A DNA stretch of 64,000 bases from Nocardia rhizosphaerihabitans (GTDB taxonomy: Bacteria; Actinomycetota; Actinomycetes; Mycobacteriales; Mycobacteriaceae): positions 124,001 to 188,000 of the forward strand of contig NZ_BMNE01000011.1 in the NCBI RefSeq assembly GCF_014646295.1, in the 5' to 3' direction. Position numbers and translations under genes: made by a program. Below, in pieces: positions 8,080 through 17,130 of the stretch (its first letter is position 1; every line of letters begins with the position of its first letter). The notes beneath the pieces are model-generated. The model was not told where the DNA came from. It made no database searches and worked only from the letters and a program-made list of their open reading frames with translations.

Positions 8080-8476
8080 GAGCCGGCTTCTCACAGGTCT
8101 CCTCGAATTCACGTTCGGGTACGGAGTCGGCGACGATGCCCGCGCCCGCACGCAGCCAGGCACCGTCGCCCTCCTGATAGACCGCCCGCAGGACGAGGGC
8201 AGCGTCGAGCGCGCCGCTCTGCGAGATCCGCAGGACGGCACCGGAGTACAGGCCGCGGGGTTCGTCCATCCGAGCGATCGCGTCGAGAGATTCGCGCTTG
8301 GGAATACCGGAAGCGGTCACAGCCGGGAACAGGTCTTCCAGACCCGTTTCTCCAGGACTCTCCGCGTCAGTGCCCCGGCCACTGATTCTCCAGATCCCAC
8401 GGTGGCGCCAGGCAGTTTTGTGGGTGGGTCGGATGGGGCCGGTGCTGTTCACTTCCAGGAGCAGCACGTCCGCCAC
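8080..8476 (-). pseudogene. Salicylate/anthranilate synthase-type chorismate enzyme, C-terminal fragment
   Basis: The segment encoding SGIPKRESLDAIARMDEPRG, then YSGAVLRISQSGALDAALVL, and AGAGIVADSVPEREFEETCE is the C-terminus of a chorismate-utilising enzyme of the MbtI/TrpE superfamily. The (A)GAGIVADS-PE-EFEET block normally closes the active site. Only about 90 of roughly 430 residues remain and the N-terminal codons in this frame are unrelated. MbtI-type enzymes make salicylate for mycobactin or nocobactin siderophores. It lies directly downstream of the acyltransferase gene at 8571 and upstream of the Sel1 remnant, so a deletion or recombination has joined these pieces. Confidence 0.6.
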
Positions 8477-8570
8477 GGTCGATGATCGCGCCGACGCACA
8501 ATCCGAACCCGCCGTTCGCCTTGTCCAGGATGCCGGACCAGCTTGACTTCCCGAGCCGACCAGCCGGAGT

Positions 8571-9947
8571 TCACCAGAAATGCGGGGTCAATCCCCAGGA
8601 CGCGAGTTCGGCGGTCAGCAGAGTGCGGAGCGCGGTGCGGATGGGGAAGTGGTCTGGGTCGGCGCCGGTGACGGCGAGGGTGATGGTGTGACCGTTGGTG
8701 GAGAAGGAGAGGTTTACGCCTACTTCTACTCGGCGGAACATGGCGGTGTCGTTGGTGCAGACTACGGGGCGCATGAGGACGGCTGAGGCTTGGTGGCCTG
8801 CGATGGTGGCGACGCCCTGTGCGGTTTCTCCGAGGTTGGTGCACAAGCATTCCGGGGCTTTGGCGGTGCGGGCGAAGCGGTGGAGGACGAAGCGGGGGAG
8901 GATCATCTGGAGGGGTTGCAGGTGTTGGAGGGCGGGGGTGGTGGCTGGGTCGTGGTAGGCGGTGGCTGCCGTTTTCACAGCAGTGCGGATGCTGGCGAGG
9001 TCGATGCGGTCGCCGGTGCGGTAGGTGACCGAGATCGGTAGGCCTGTGGTGGCATTGGCGCGGGGGTCGTCGGGGGTGCGCGTCGAGTGGGGGATGTCTA
9101 CGCGGATGTTCGCGGTGTCGCCGACGCGTCCACTGCGACCGAGCAGGCCTGCGCCCAGGGCGATCAGGAGTCCGTTCGTCGTGCCGGAATGTTTGGTGGC
9201 AGCGGCATTCCACTCGGCGAGGTCGAGCTGGACCACCTGGTCTGCGGGTGACCATCGAGCCGGCAGGGGGAGCTGGGGTTGCACGGGTCGGGGGTTGCGG
9301 TCGGGCTCGGTGACGCTGCGGGTGGCGATCGCTGCCCGGATGCCTTTCGCGACCGCACGCAGTTGTCGAGCCGCGTCGATCAAGTTCGCGCTCAAGGGGT
9401 GCTGTGGTCGCGTGCCGACGAGCAGTCCCGAACCCGTTGCGCGGTCCGGGTGTTCGTCGTGCTCGAGTCGGGCCAGTGCGTCGCCGACGGCGAACAGTAC
9501 GGCGCCGCCGTCGGATGCGACATGGGAGGTCACCAATGACATCAGCGTGCCACCCGCGATAGTCGGCGCCGCGGACAGCCGCCACACCTGACCGGTCTCG
9601 GGATCGAAGTCGACCCGGCTCTGTGCGAAATACCAGTCGAGAATCTCGTCGTCGGCGACGGGCACCGAATCCCAGCCCAGTGGAAGCGATTCCGTGGCGG
9701 GAAGCCAGTAGGGACGGGCGAACGGCACCCGGGTCGGTTGCACGCGCCGGGCCAGGAAACCCTGGGCCAAGTGGGCGTGGAAGCGGGTGAGCAGTTCAGG
9801 GTCGAGGGGCTCGTCGAACCGCCACGCGAGCTGATTGACCAGGGCGTTGCCGTAGAGGCTGTGCAGTTTGAGAAACAGGTCGTCGTCGGCCGTGAGCCGG
9901 TTGACGGCGACGGACGCGGTGACTTCGGTCGGGGCAGTGAGCGTCAT
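8571..9947 (-). CDS. PapA/condensation-type acyltransferase (operon gene 5)
   Basis: A 458-residue cytosolic protein of the condensation/PapA/wax-ester-synthase-like acyltransferase superfamily. The catalytic HxxxD motif is present as TSHVASDGG (His142, Asp146). A C-terminal half with NLGETAQGVATIAGHQ and an NLSFSTNGHTITLAVTG-like segment fits the second chloramphenicol-acetyltransferase-like lobe. Such enzymes move an acyl chain from a CoA or carrier-protein thioester to a sugar or alcohol. The start (ATG 9947) is 9 bases after the permease stop, so it is the last gene of the five-gene minus-strand operon that begins at 14549. With a glycosyltransferase and exporter in the same unit, acylation of a glycolipid is the inferred job. 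Confidence 0.8.
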   Translation of the reverse strand: MTLTAPTEVTASVAVNRLTADDDLFLKLHSLYGNALVNQLAWRFDEPLDPELLTRFHAHLAQGFLARRVQPTRVPFARPYWLPATESLPLGWDSVPVADDEILDWYFAQSRVDFDPETGQVWRLSAAPTIAGGTLMSLVTSHVASDGGAVLFAVGDALARLEHDEHPDRATGSGLLVGTRPQHPLSANLIDAARQLRAVAKGIRAAIATRSVTEPDRNPRPVQPQLPLPARWSPADQVVQLDLAEWNAAATKHSGTTNGLLIALGAGLLGRSGRVGDTANIRVDIPHSTRTPDDPRANATTGLPISVTYRTGDRIDLASIRTAVKTAATAYHDPATTPALQHLQPLQMILPRFVLHRFARTAKAPECLCTNLGETAQGVATIAGHQASAVLMRPVVCTNDTAMFRRVEVGVNLSFSTNGHTITLAVTGADPDHFPIRTALRTLLTAELASWGLTPHFW

Positions 9948-9956
9948 CAGAACTCC

Positions 9957-10793
9957 TCAGCGAGCACGCAGGGTGCGGATGGTCAGGGGTGCGAAGACGG
10001 CGGCGATCACGAGCGAGGCCACCACCGACCAGAGTGCGTCGGCGCCGACGACACCGTCTTCGGCGAGTCGGCGCACCGCCGACACGAGGTAGGACACCGG
10101 GTTGCAGTCGGAGACGTAGCGGAGCCAGGTCGGCATCGCAGACTCGGGCACGAGCGCGTTGGATGCGAAACTCAAGAAGGTGAGCACCAGCATGGACATG
10201 CCCTGCACCGCGGCGGGTCTGGACACGGTGACTCCGATGAACGCGAACAACCAGCTGATAGCGGTGGTGGCAAGGACCACGAGCACCGCGCCGGCGATGA
10301 ACCCGACCGGGTGATCTGGGCGATAGCCCATCGCGCACCCGACGATCACCACCGTGGTCGCGGCTATGACATACCGGGTGGCCCCGGCCAGCAATGCCCC
10401 GGCGACAGGTGCCGACCGGGCGATGGGCATGGCGACGAAGCGATCGAAGACCCCGGACCGAATGTCCTCCGACAGTTGCACTCCGGTGGCGACCGACGAC
10501 GTGAGCACGATCTGTACCAGCACGCCGGGAATCAGAATCGGCAGGTACGCCTGCATGCTGCCCGCGATGGCCGTGCCGAAGATGCTGCCGAACAGCAGCG
10601 GCCCGACGATGGGCAGCAGCAACGCGTCGTAGAGCAACTGCGGGCTGTGGCGGAAGGTGAGCAGACCTCGCCACGCCATCATCAAGGACTGGAACAGCGA
10701 GGCACGCAGGCTGACGTGGGTGATTCGAGGACGGCGGTCGATCGTCGCGGGCGCGGTGCGTTCGACGGCGATCTCAGCGATGGTGACGGGCAT
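9957..10793 (-). CDS. ABC-2 type (DrrB-like) export permease (operon gene 4)
   Basis: A 278-residue ABC-2 membrane subunit with about six hydrophobic segments after a 45-residue cytoplasmic N-terminus. Visible hallmarks are QLLYDALLLPIVGPLLFGSI, the GVFDRFVAMPIARSAPVAG stretch (the EIRSG/RF.AMP signature of DrrB-type permeases), and FASNALVPESAMPTWLRYV near the end. The start ATG 10793 lies 23 bases after the ATPase stop at 10817; longer readings upstream are arginine-rich and antisense-like. It should pair with the DrrA-like ATPase to export an amphipathic product. In mycobacteria DrrABC exports phthiocerol lipids; here the neighbouring glycosyltransferase and acyltransferases suggest a glycolipid. 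Confidence 0.88.
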   Translation of the reverse strand: MPVTIAEIAVERTAPATIDRRPRITHVSLRASLFQSLMMAWRGLLTFRHSPQLLYDALLLPIVGPLLFGSIFGTAIAGSMQAYLPILIPGVLVQIVLTSSVATGVQLSEDIRSGVFDRFVAMPIARSAPVAGALLAGATRYVIAATTVVIVGCAMGYRPDHPVGFIAGAVLVVLATTAISWLFAFIGVTVSRPAAVQGMSMLVLTFLSFASNALVPESAMPTWLRYVSDCNPVSYLVSAVRRLAEDGVVGADALWSVVASLVIAAVFAPLTIRTLRAR

Positions 10794-10816
10794 GATGGCC
10801 TCGGGCTTTCGAAAAA

Positions 10817-11770
10817 TCAGGCGGCGATGTCGGCGCGGGCAGTACCGGTCAAGGCAAGGAAGACCTCGTTGAGATCGGGTCGGTCGACGGCGAAACCGCG
10901 CAGCGCGATGCCCGCGGTACGGCAGGCGGCGACGATGTCGGCGGCGGTGCCGGCATCGGTGAGCGCGATCGTGAGCGTGCCAGCTGAGGACTCTTCGGGT
11001 ACCTCGCCGGTGAGATCGGCAATGATCGCCTCGGCGTGGGCGGACTGTGCGACGTCGATGAGATCCAGGCGTAGCACCTGGTCGCCGATCGAGGACTTCA
11101 GCTGCGCCGCGGTGCCCTCGGCGACGATCATCCCGCGGTCGATGACGGCGATCCGATCGGCCAAAGCGTCGGCTTCCTCGAGGTATTGCGTGGTGAGCAG
11201 AACGGTCGCGCCGCGGGCGACCAGACGCCGGATCACGCCCCACATCTTGTCGCGGGTGTGTGGGTCGAGGCCGGTGGTGGGCTCGTCGAGGAAGATCAGC
11301 GGCGGATCGGTGATCAAGGTGGCCGCCAGATCGAGCCGCCTCCGCATACCGCCGGAGAAGTGGTTCACCGGCCGGTCGGTGACCTTAGACAGCTCGAACT
11401 CTTCCAGCAGTTCGACACTGCGGCGTGCGGCATCACGGCGGGACAGCCCGATCAGACGGCCGAAGAGCCGCAAATTCTCACCGGCGGTGAGGGTTTCGTC
11501 GACCGAGGCGTACTGGCCGGTGAGCCCGATCATCGAGCGCACGGCGGTCGCGTCGCGTGCGATGTCGTAGCCGAAGATCTCGGCGGAGCCGCGATCGGGA
11601 CGGACCAGCGTCGCGAGCATGCGCACGGTGGTGGTCTTACCCGCGCCGTTGGGGCCGAGCAGGGCGAAAACGGTCCCCGCCGCGATGGTGAGGTCGACGC
11701 TGCCGACGGCGGTGAAATCGCCGTAGGACTTGCCCAGACCGGTGGTGCGGATGGCGATATCGGTATTCAC
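10817..11770 (-). CDS. DrrA-like ABC transporter ATPase (operon gene 3)
   Basis: A 317-residue ATPase of the DrrA (daunorubicin/lipid exporter) family. It has Walker A GPNGAGKTTT (about residues 39-48), a Q-loop in IGLTGQYASVDETLT, signature NHFSGGMRRRLDLA (about 135), Walker B LIFLDEPTTGLDP, and the H/Q-loop LLTTQYLEEAD. The C-terminal DrrA extension ends with DRPDLNEVFLALTG. The GTG start at 11770 overlaps the glycosyltransferase stop as GTGA, and the permease gene follows 23 bases on, so both are in the same message. It powers the permease at 9957-10793. Confidence 0.92.
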   Translation of the reverse strand: MNTDIAIRTTGLGKSYGDFTAVGSVDLTIAAGTVFALLGPNGAGKTTTVRMLATLVRPDRGSAEIFGYDIARDATAVRSMIGLTGQYASVDETLTAGENLRLFGRLIGLSRRDAARRSVELLEEFELSKVTDRPVNHFSGGMRRRLDLAATLITDPPLIFLDEPTTGLDPHTRDKMWGVIRRLVARGATVLLTTQYLEEADALADRIAVIDRGMIVAEGTAAQLKSSIGDQVLRLDLIDVAQSAHAEAIIADLTGEVPEESSAGTLTIALTDAGTAADIVAACRTAGIALRGFAVDRPDLNEVFLALTGTARADIAA

Positions 11771-13092
11771 AGTTGACTCCCGGCGGAATGGAGCAGGTCA
11801 GGGGCGCCTGACGAACCCAGCAGCGTCTCGACGGCATCGGCGGCTCGCTCGACACCGTCGGTGGCGAAATCGGCGGCATAGGATGCCGCGCGCAGGACCA
11901 CGTCGGGACGCGAGACCCGATCGAGTAGTGCGTCGAGCCGCGGACCGGTCAACTGTTTCGCAGGAATCGTGGCCGCGAGGCCGACCCGCTGTAGCGCCTG
12001 ACCCCAATACGGCTGATCTGCCTGGACCGAGCAGATCACCTGTGGCACACCGGCTCGCAGCGCTGCCGCTGTCGTACCCGCGCCCCCGTGGTGCACCGCG
12101 GCGACACAACGGGGCAGCACCCGGGCGTGATCGACCTGCTCGACCGCCGCAACATCTTGCTCGAATCCGGTGGCGATCGTCGCCCAGCCCGACGCGAGCA
12201 GCAGCCGACGGCCTCGCCGGGCACACACCTCGCGCAACATCGCGACGAAGGCAGCCGGATCGCCGACATCCATGGAGCCGAATCCGACGTAGATCGGCGC
12301 GGATCCCTCATCCAGCCAGGACTCGAGAGACGACGTCGGCGAAGGCGGTTCAGGGTGCGCGGAACCCGTTGCACTGGTGAGGAATCCGTCCGCATCGACC
12401 GGAAACCCGACGAACGGCCCGGGTAACTGTTCGTCTATACCCGGGAACAGCCGCGGGTCGTAGGCCTGAATTCGCGTGCTCGCCACGCCCGGCCCGGACG
12501 CGACGGGCAGGACCGGCGCCAGGGCAGCGGCTCGTGCGCGGGCCAGCACCGACCAACCCCCTCGGTGCACGAACCCGGGGAGTCTGGCAGCCCAGCGCAC
12601 CGGCACGACCGGGACCGCGCTGTTCGGCTGGATCGGAAAGAAGTGCACGGCCGCGAACGGCAGCCCGAGCGCCCGCGCCACCGACTCGGCCACTTCCTCG
12701 CCTGCCATTCCCGCGACCACCAGATCGTGTCCGGGTGCCAGCGCGCGCAGGTCCGCGAGCTGCTCGGGTACTCCGCGCCGTTGCAGGTCGAACAGCGCCC
12801 GCAGCCGGGCGCGCGGATCGCGGCTGGTAAACCGCTGGTCGGTGCGCTGCGCGTGCAGGAGATCGGCGGTATCGCGGCCGAACGGAACCGCGAGTACCCC
12901 GTGGTGATGAGCGAACGCGACGAGGTTCGGCGCGAGCGCCAACGTCACGTCGTGCCCGCGCTCGCGCAGCACACGAGCCAGCAGGATGCCGGGTTGGGCG
13001 TCTCCTCGGCTGCCGGTGAAAGCCAACAGTGACCCGCATCCGCTCATCCCGCCTGCACGGCGACACGCAGCGCGTCGGTACGCGGGGCTCAT
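11767..13092 (-). CDS. GT1-type (GT-B) glycosyltransferase (operon gene 2)
   Basis: A glycosyltransferase of the UDP-glucuronosyl/UDP-glucosyltransferase-like family (GT1). It has the N-terminal LLAFTGSRGDAQPGILLARV and the C-terminal donor-site signature AAVHHGGAGTTAAALRAGVP, followed by QADQPYWGQALQRVG. It is closely related in pattern to the mycobacterial glycopeptidolipid and phenolic-glycolipid Gtf enzymes. ATG 13092 gives 441 residues and an ATGA overlap with the upstream acyltransferase stop; ATG 13047 (426 residues) is an alternative that starts nearer the fold. Its stop overlaps the next GTG. It probably adds a sugar to the lipid or peptide core that the flanking acyltransferases modify. 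Confidence 0.87.
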   Translation of the reverse strand: MSPAYRRAACRRAGGMSGCGSLLAFTGSRGDAQPGILLARVLRERGHDVTLALAPNLVAFAHHHGVLAVPFGRDTADLLHAQRTDQRFTSRDPRARLRALFDLQRRGVPEQLADLRALAPGHDLVVAGMAGEEVAESVARALGLPFAAVHFFPIQPNSAVPVVPVRWAARLPGFVHRGGWSVLARARAAALAPVLPVASGPGVASTRIQAYDPRLFPGIDEQLPGPFVGFPVDADGFLTSATGSAHPEPPSPTSSLESWLDEGSAPIYVGFGSMDVGDPAAFVAMLREVCARRGRRLLLASGWATIATGFEQDVAAVEQVDHARVLPRCVAAVHHGGAGTTAAALRAGVPQVICSVQADQPYWGQALQRVGLAATIPAKQLTGPRLDALLDRVSRPDVVLRAASYAADFATDGVERAADAVETLLGSSGAPDLLHSAGSQL

Positions 13093-14549
13093 GCGTCGGC
13101 CGGCTCTGGTGTTTCCGCGCGTCCGGTCGCTGCGTCGGCGACCGCGAGTGCGGCGGGCGCCTGCATGTCGGCAGCCGGACCCGGATGCACCGCGGCGGTG
13201 ATCGACGACAGTGCCTGGCCGAACGCGGTCAGGAATTCGTCCATCACTGCGGCGGGGAGCCCGGCAGGGTACCGGGTCGACACATAGAGGCCCTCGGCTG
13301 CCCGCACGACCCACAGGAATACCTCGTCGGGTGAGTACGACTCCGCGCGTAAGGTCCGTCCGCGCAGGTCGGCGACCAGCTCGTAGCCGGGCAGGACCCG
13401 GATGTCGAGGAAGGAGATACCGAAGCGCGGTGTTTCGGTGACGTCGAGCAGGTCGAGGACCCGCGACCAGGAGGCGTCGTTGGCGGTGCGCGATCGACGC
13501 AGCGCTGCCCGCGCCTGATCCATGGCTTCGGCGATGCCGACACCAGGGGTCAGGGTGATATCGACCGGGACCACATTGACGAACCAGCCCATCGATTCCA
13601 TCCAGCGCAGGCTGGGGCGGGTAGCGATCGGCATCGCGGTTCGCATCCGGTTCGCGCCGAACCGTTGCTGATTGGCCAGGGCCAGCGCGGCGAACACGGC
13701 CACCGACATCCGGTGCCGCGCCTGGTCGAGGGCCGCTTCGATCTGCTCGAGTTCGGTGAGATCGAGCAGCCATCGCGACACGCTGGGCTGGGGTAGGTCC
13801 GCGGGAGCGGGCCGTTGGGCGTGCGGGGCGAAGCGCGGCATGGCACCGTCGGCGAGGAATTCGCGCCACGTCGCGACCGCGGGGGAATCCTGATCCAGTT
13901 CGGCCGCGCTCGCCCGTTCCAAGACGGCGAAGTCGGCCGCGCTGCCGAAGGTGACCGATTCGCGCGACGCCTCGCCGGCCATGACCTCGTGGTAGAGCGT
14001 GCGCAGTTCGAGGATCAGAATGGCTTGGGAATAGGCGTCCATCACGGAGTGGTCGGCGGCGACGAGCACCGTGAAATCGCCGGTGTCGGCGTGCTCGATC
14101 GTGGCCGCGAGGCAGTGTGGCCACACCAGTGGCGACAGACGCGCTTCGAGAGTGCCACGGAGGAATTCGTTGATCCGGGTGCCGTCGGTGAGTCCGGCGA
14201 CTAGCTGCTCGGCGATCCCGACGGCGGCGGGTGCGGCAACGAGCCTGCGCGGCTCGCCCGGGGACGCGGTGCTCACCGTGGTGCGCAGGCCCTCGTGTCT
14301 GGCGTGCCAGCGCCGTAGCGTCTCGCGCCAGGTGGGGCCGTCGAGTGGGGCGTCCATCTCGAAGACGGTGCCGATCCAGCGGCCGCGACCGGGCAGCGGA
14401 TCGGTGGGATCGACGCTCGCGCAGTAGTCGGCGTGCACGCTGGTCAGCGGACGATCGTCGAGCCGCCATGCGTCGGTGGCGAGTACGGGCGTCCATATCG
14501 ATAAGACGCCTGAACGGATTTCGAATTCGGACAGGTGGGTGTATTCCAT
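13089..14549 (-). CDS. PapA/condensation-type acyltransferase (operon gene 1)
   Basis: A 486-residue condensation-superfamily acyltransferase resembling mycobacterial PapA proteins. The active-site HxxxD is VAADHSVMDAYSQ (His167, Asp171). Later segments PIATRPSLRWMESMGWFVNV and FGISFLDIRVLPGYELV correspond to the C-terminal lobe and its latch. ATG 14549 is chosen because GAGGTGA precedes it at good spacing; the frame is open further upstream but without conserved sequence. It is the first gene of the five-gene operon, and its promoter must lie in the AT-rich tract from 14550 on. It is only distantly similar to the second acyltransferase (8571-9947), so the two probably load different acyl groups or positions. 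Confidence 0.82.
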   Translation of the reverse strand: MEYTHLSEFEIRSGVLSIWTPVLATDAWRLDDRPLTSVHADYCASVDPTDPLPGRGRWIGTVFEMDAPLDGPTWRETLRRWHARHEGLRTTVSTASPGEPRRLVAAPAAVGIAEQLVAGLTDGTRINEFLRGTLEARLSPLVWPHCLAATIEHADTGDFTVLVAADHSVMDAYSQAILILELRTLYHEVMAGEASRESVTFGSAADFAVLERASAAELDQDSPAVATWREFLADGAMPRFAPHAQRPAPADLPQPSVSRWLLDLTELEQIEAALDQARHRMSVAVFAALALANQQRFGANRMRTAMPIATRPSLRWMESMGWFVNVVPVDITLTPGVGIAEAMDQARAALRRSRTANDASWSRVLDLLDVTETPRFGISFLDIRVLPGYELVADLRGRTLRAESYSPDEVFLWVVRAAEGLYVSTRYPAGLPAAVMDEFLTAFGQALSSITAAVHPGPAADMQAPAALAVADAATGRAETPEPADA

Positions 14550-15100
14550 GACCGGTTCACCTCGTGACGAACGCACGCCGAAGCGGCAGAAAGGCGTGAT
14601 TGAAGGATAACACCGCACTGTGTCATCTGATGCTTCGAAACTTCGGCGGTAACAGATTTCCGGGAAGCCTTGGCGAGATAGATCGTATATGTAAATTCAC
14701 TAAAAGTAGCGTCATGGTGACGGCCATCACGGTTGCACTAAACAAACCCCTTCAGCCTGCATGTTTCCGCGAATCGCATCACGAGTTCGCCAATCCTGAA
14801 CAAAAGTTTGAATGTGAAATCCGGTAACGGAAATGCCCGTCGGCATTTTGTTCACTACAGATGAAAAAATGTTTGCGTGCGCATCACACCGCTGTTGGGC
14901 AATCGTCCAAGTGCATTTTCCGTATGTTCACTTGACGCAATTCATATACGCCGTTCGCTATACGAAAACTGGCGGATCCGGGTATGGTCGGCCGGAAATA
15001 TTCGGCAAGTGCTGTTCGGCGACCGACGGGAGTCATCCCTTGGACGACGGTGAGGGCATCGCCGTGGTGCGGGGCTCCTCGCGAGGTGTCGAACGGCGCC

Positions 15101-15330
15101 GTTCCCTACACCCATTGGTCGCTATTCGACGACGAGACATCGGCGCGCGCGTGCACTGCCGAACTGGGCACCGACTACCGGACCGTCGCCCGAGGTCCCA
15201 AGTCGAGGACGCCTGGCTGTTGTGAGCCCGGCGCGATGTCAAAACCGGTCAGATGTCAGCGCGGCACGACGAGGTCGCCGAGATCGTGGCTCGCCACGCG
15301 GTGACTCCGACGGCGGAGAGGTGTCGCCCG
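15101..15330 (+). pseudogene. Possible remnant of an RraB-like small protein
   Basis: One frame reads YTHWSLFDDETSARACTAEL followed by GTDYRTVARGP. Another frame about 130 bases later gives SARHDEVAEIVARH, and a third GDSDGGEV. Put in order these resemble the small ribonuclease E inhibitor RraB-type proteins common in actinobacteria (FDDE-ARA start; RHDEVAEIV-HGG-YDGGE end). At least two frameshifts would be needed, so it is not a working gene. The match is from memory of the family pattern. Confidence 0.35.
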
Positions 15331-15934
15331 ACCGAGCGCCACAGGCGCACCCCGCTCCGGGCGAGGACCACCTGCCGGAGTCCCGGTCGGGCGAAACTGA
15401 CCAACAGCAAGCCTCTGCGCCGCACCGACTCGAACCCGATCACGTAGCGCACTGACCGTTCGACACACGCGAAGCAGAGCCCTGGGCCGCAGAACGACAA
15501 TTTCGTAGCGAATACCTGCATGCGAGACCCCCGAACGATAACCGTGTTACCCTTCATTCATCACGTCTATGACCTGCGAAACCCAGTGATATATCAGCGC
15601 CAGCGGCAGACCCTACCTGCTTTCACAGCGACAATTACCCAGCAGCCACTGGCGACAGCTGTGCACGGTGATGGTCCGGATCCTGCAGGTAGAATCGACT
15701 TCACCGCTGGCGATTTACTCTGGTTACACCACTTCCTTGTTCTTACCCCCGGAGGCCGGGGAAGGTTTTGATGTCGCTGCGTCGATCCCCTCGCCCCGCC
15801 GAAGCCGACACTCACCTACGAGTGATCATGGGTGGCCTGGTCGTCGACCTCTGCGGTTGCCGTACCGCGGTGCGGAACTTTTTGCACGATTGGCTTTCCC
15901 ATCCTCACCCCTCTATCACTGCCAGCGAGATCAG

Positions 15935-16110
15935 CGATGGGTTCCTCCCCAACCGGCGAATGCCCTGCGAAACGCTGTGGCTAGACCCGTAGTCGAGCCA
16001 CAACTGACAGATGTCGGGGCATCGACGGTTGATGCCACCCGGTGACAGCCACGGCCTGTCGTCACGAGTTTTTGTGGCTGACTATCTATCCCGAGGCGCG
16101 GATTTTGGGC
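15935..16110 (-). pseudogene. Possible AraC/GlxA-type regulator C-terminal fragment
   Basis: Minus-strand codons read HRVASTVDAPTSVSCGSTTG followed by LATAFRRAFAGW and GGTHR. This resembles the second helix-turn-helix of AraC-family regulators (VA---G-GSATGLATAFRRAFGVSPTAYR). No start, effector domain or first HTH is recognisable upstream, so at best this is a remnant. Confidence 0.35.
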
Positions 16111-16255
16111 GCCATCGAGGCTCACCTGCTGCGCAAGTGGCAGCGTGGATGTCGAAACGAGTGAATCGGCAAGCGGCACAGCGTCTTCCCTATTGGACGT
16201 GGCGGTGTGTCAATCGGTTTGGCTGTGAATCCCGAGGGATGAGTCATCGAGGCGG

Positions 16256-17080
16256 TCACCGACGTTGAAGTTTCTGCCTCACCCAGTCCACGACGGGTCG
16301 CTGTTGGGGAAGGGTGGGGTGCACGAAGGCGGAGTCGGGCCACAGTTCATCGGCGTATCGATTCTCGACACCGGCCTCGTCGATGAACGATGCTGTCCCG
16401 CCGGGGGAAACAACAGCGTCGTCGCGCAGGGCGAGGATGTGATAGTTCACGCCGGTTGCCGCGAGCGGGGGTTGGTTGTTCTTCTGCCTGTATGCTGATC
16501 CAGGCGCCGACATGTCCGCGCAGGCCGGGCAGATAGTGGCACGCAACATCTCGTCGACTGTGGCTTCAATACCCATATCGTGAAGTAGGTCGGTTGTTCC
16601 GCTGAGGCTGGCGCCATGGGTGGCCGGTGCCAGCAAGACCACCGTGTGTACGCCACTGGGGCCCAATCGCCGGGAAAGAGCACCGGCGAGCAAGCCTCCT
16701 TCGGAGTGTCCGACGAGGTCTACTCGGGCGGACGCGGTGCGAGCACGAACTTCATCGATGAACAGTGACAGCTCGTCTTCGGACTGCGCCAAGGGTGCCA
16801 GCCCGTTGAGTGCGTATCCGGTCGAGGCATGCGCACCGTAGTTCTTGGCGAACACGCAGGCGCCGTGTTCGGTGAGGTCATCGATCTCCGCTCGCCAGTT
16901 CTCGATGTCGCCGAAGATGCCGTGGATGAAGACGATCGGCCTGGGAAATGCACTGTCGGGCAACGGTTTACAGTTCCAATTGTTGACAGAAGGGATCGGC
17001 TCCGCTGTCGCGGTGGCCGAGACCGGACTGGTGAGTACCAGGGCCGAGCAGGCCAACGTGACCAAGGATCGATGTTTCAT
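16256..17080 (-). CDS. Secreted alpha/beta-hydrolase, lipase class 2-like
   Basis: A 274-residue exported lipase or esterase. It has a Sec signal peptide (about residues 1-26, ending ATATAEP), an oxyanion-hole region PIVFIHGIFGDIENW (about 48-62), the nucleophile elbow GHSEGG with Ser126, and a late SAFVHPTLPQQRP segment with the probable catalytic His. The pattern matches the EstA/lipase class 2 family of actinobacteria, which cleave ester-linked lipids outside the cell. It follows the GH1 gene by 50 bases on the same strand and is probably the last gene of the secreted-enzyme run. The natural substrate is unknown. Confidence 0.85.
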   Translation of the reverse strand: MKHRSLVTLACSALVLTSPVSATATAEPIPSVNNWNCKPLPDSAFPRPIVFIHGIFGDIENWRAEIDDLTEHGACVFAKNYGAHASTGYALNGLAPLAQSEDELSLFIDEVRARTASARVDLVGHSEGGLLAGALSRRLGPSGVHTVVLLAPATHGASLSGTTDLLHDMGIEATVDEMLRATICPACADMSAPGSAYRQKNNQPPLAATGVNYHILALRDDAVVSPGGTASFIDEAGVENRYADELWPDSAFVHPTLPQQRPVVDWVRQKLQRR

Positions 17081-17130
17081 CAGGGATTCTCCTGCTCAGC
17101 CCGAAACGGGTGGTGGGTATCGAAGACTCG

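Larger units (their letters stand above)
14550..16255. other. 1.7-kb gap: AT-rich regulatory tract, then decayed gene fragments
   Basis: The first 450 bases (about 14600-15000) are distinctly AT-rich for this genome, with runs such as TATATGTAAATTCACTAAAAG and GAAAAAATG. They lie directly upstream of the glycolipid operon, so they probably hold its promoter and could be an Lsr2 target. Further right are a possible RraB-like fragment (about 15101-15330) and a possible AraC-type fragment (about 15935-16110). In 15450-15930 I recognise nothing. No intact gene is supported. Confidence 0.5.

Noticed and set aside
9957..11243. 428-codon frame ending in the DrrB-like permease
   Set aside because: The first 150 codons read through the ATPase gene in the wrong frame; the permease begins at ATG 10793.
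11767..14496. 909-codon minus-strand ORF covering the glycosyltransferase and the acyltransferase
   Set aside because: Only its 3' half is the glycosyltransferase frame. The 5' half is an out-of-frame, arginine-rich reading of the acyltransferase gene, not a fusion protein.
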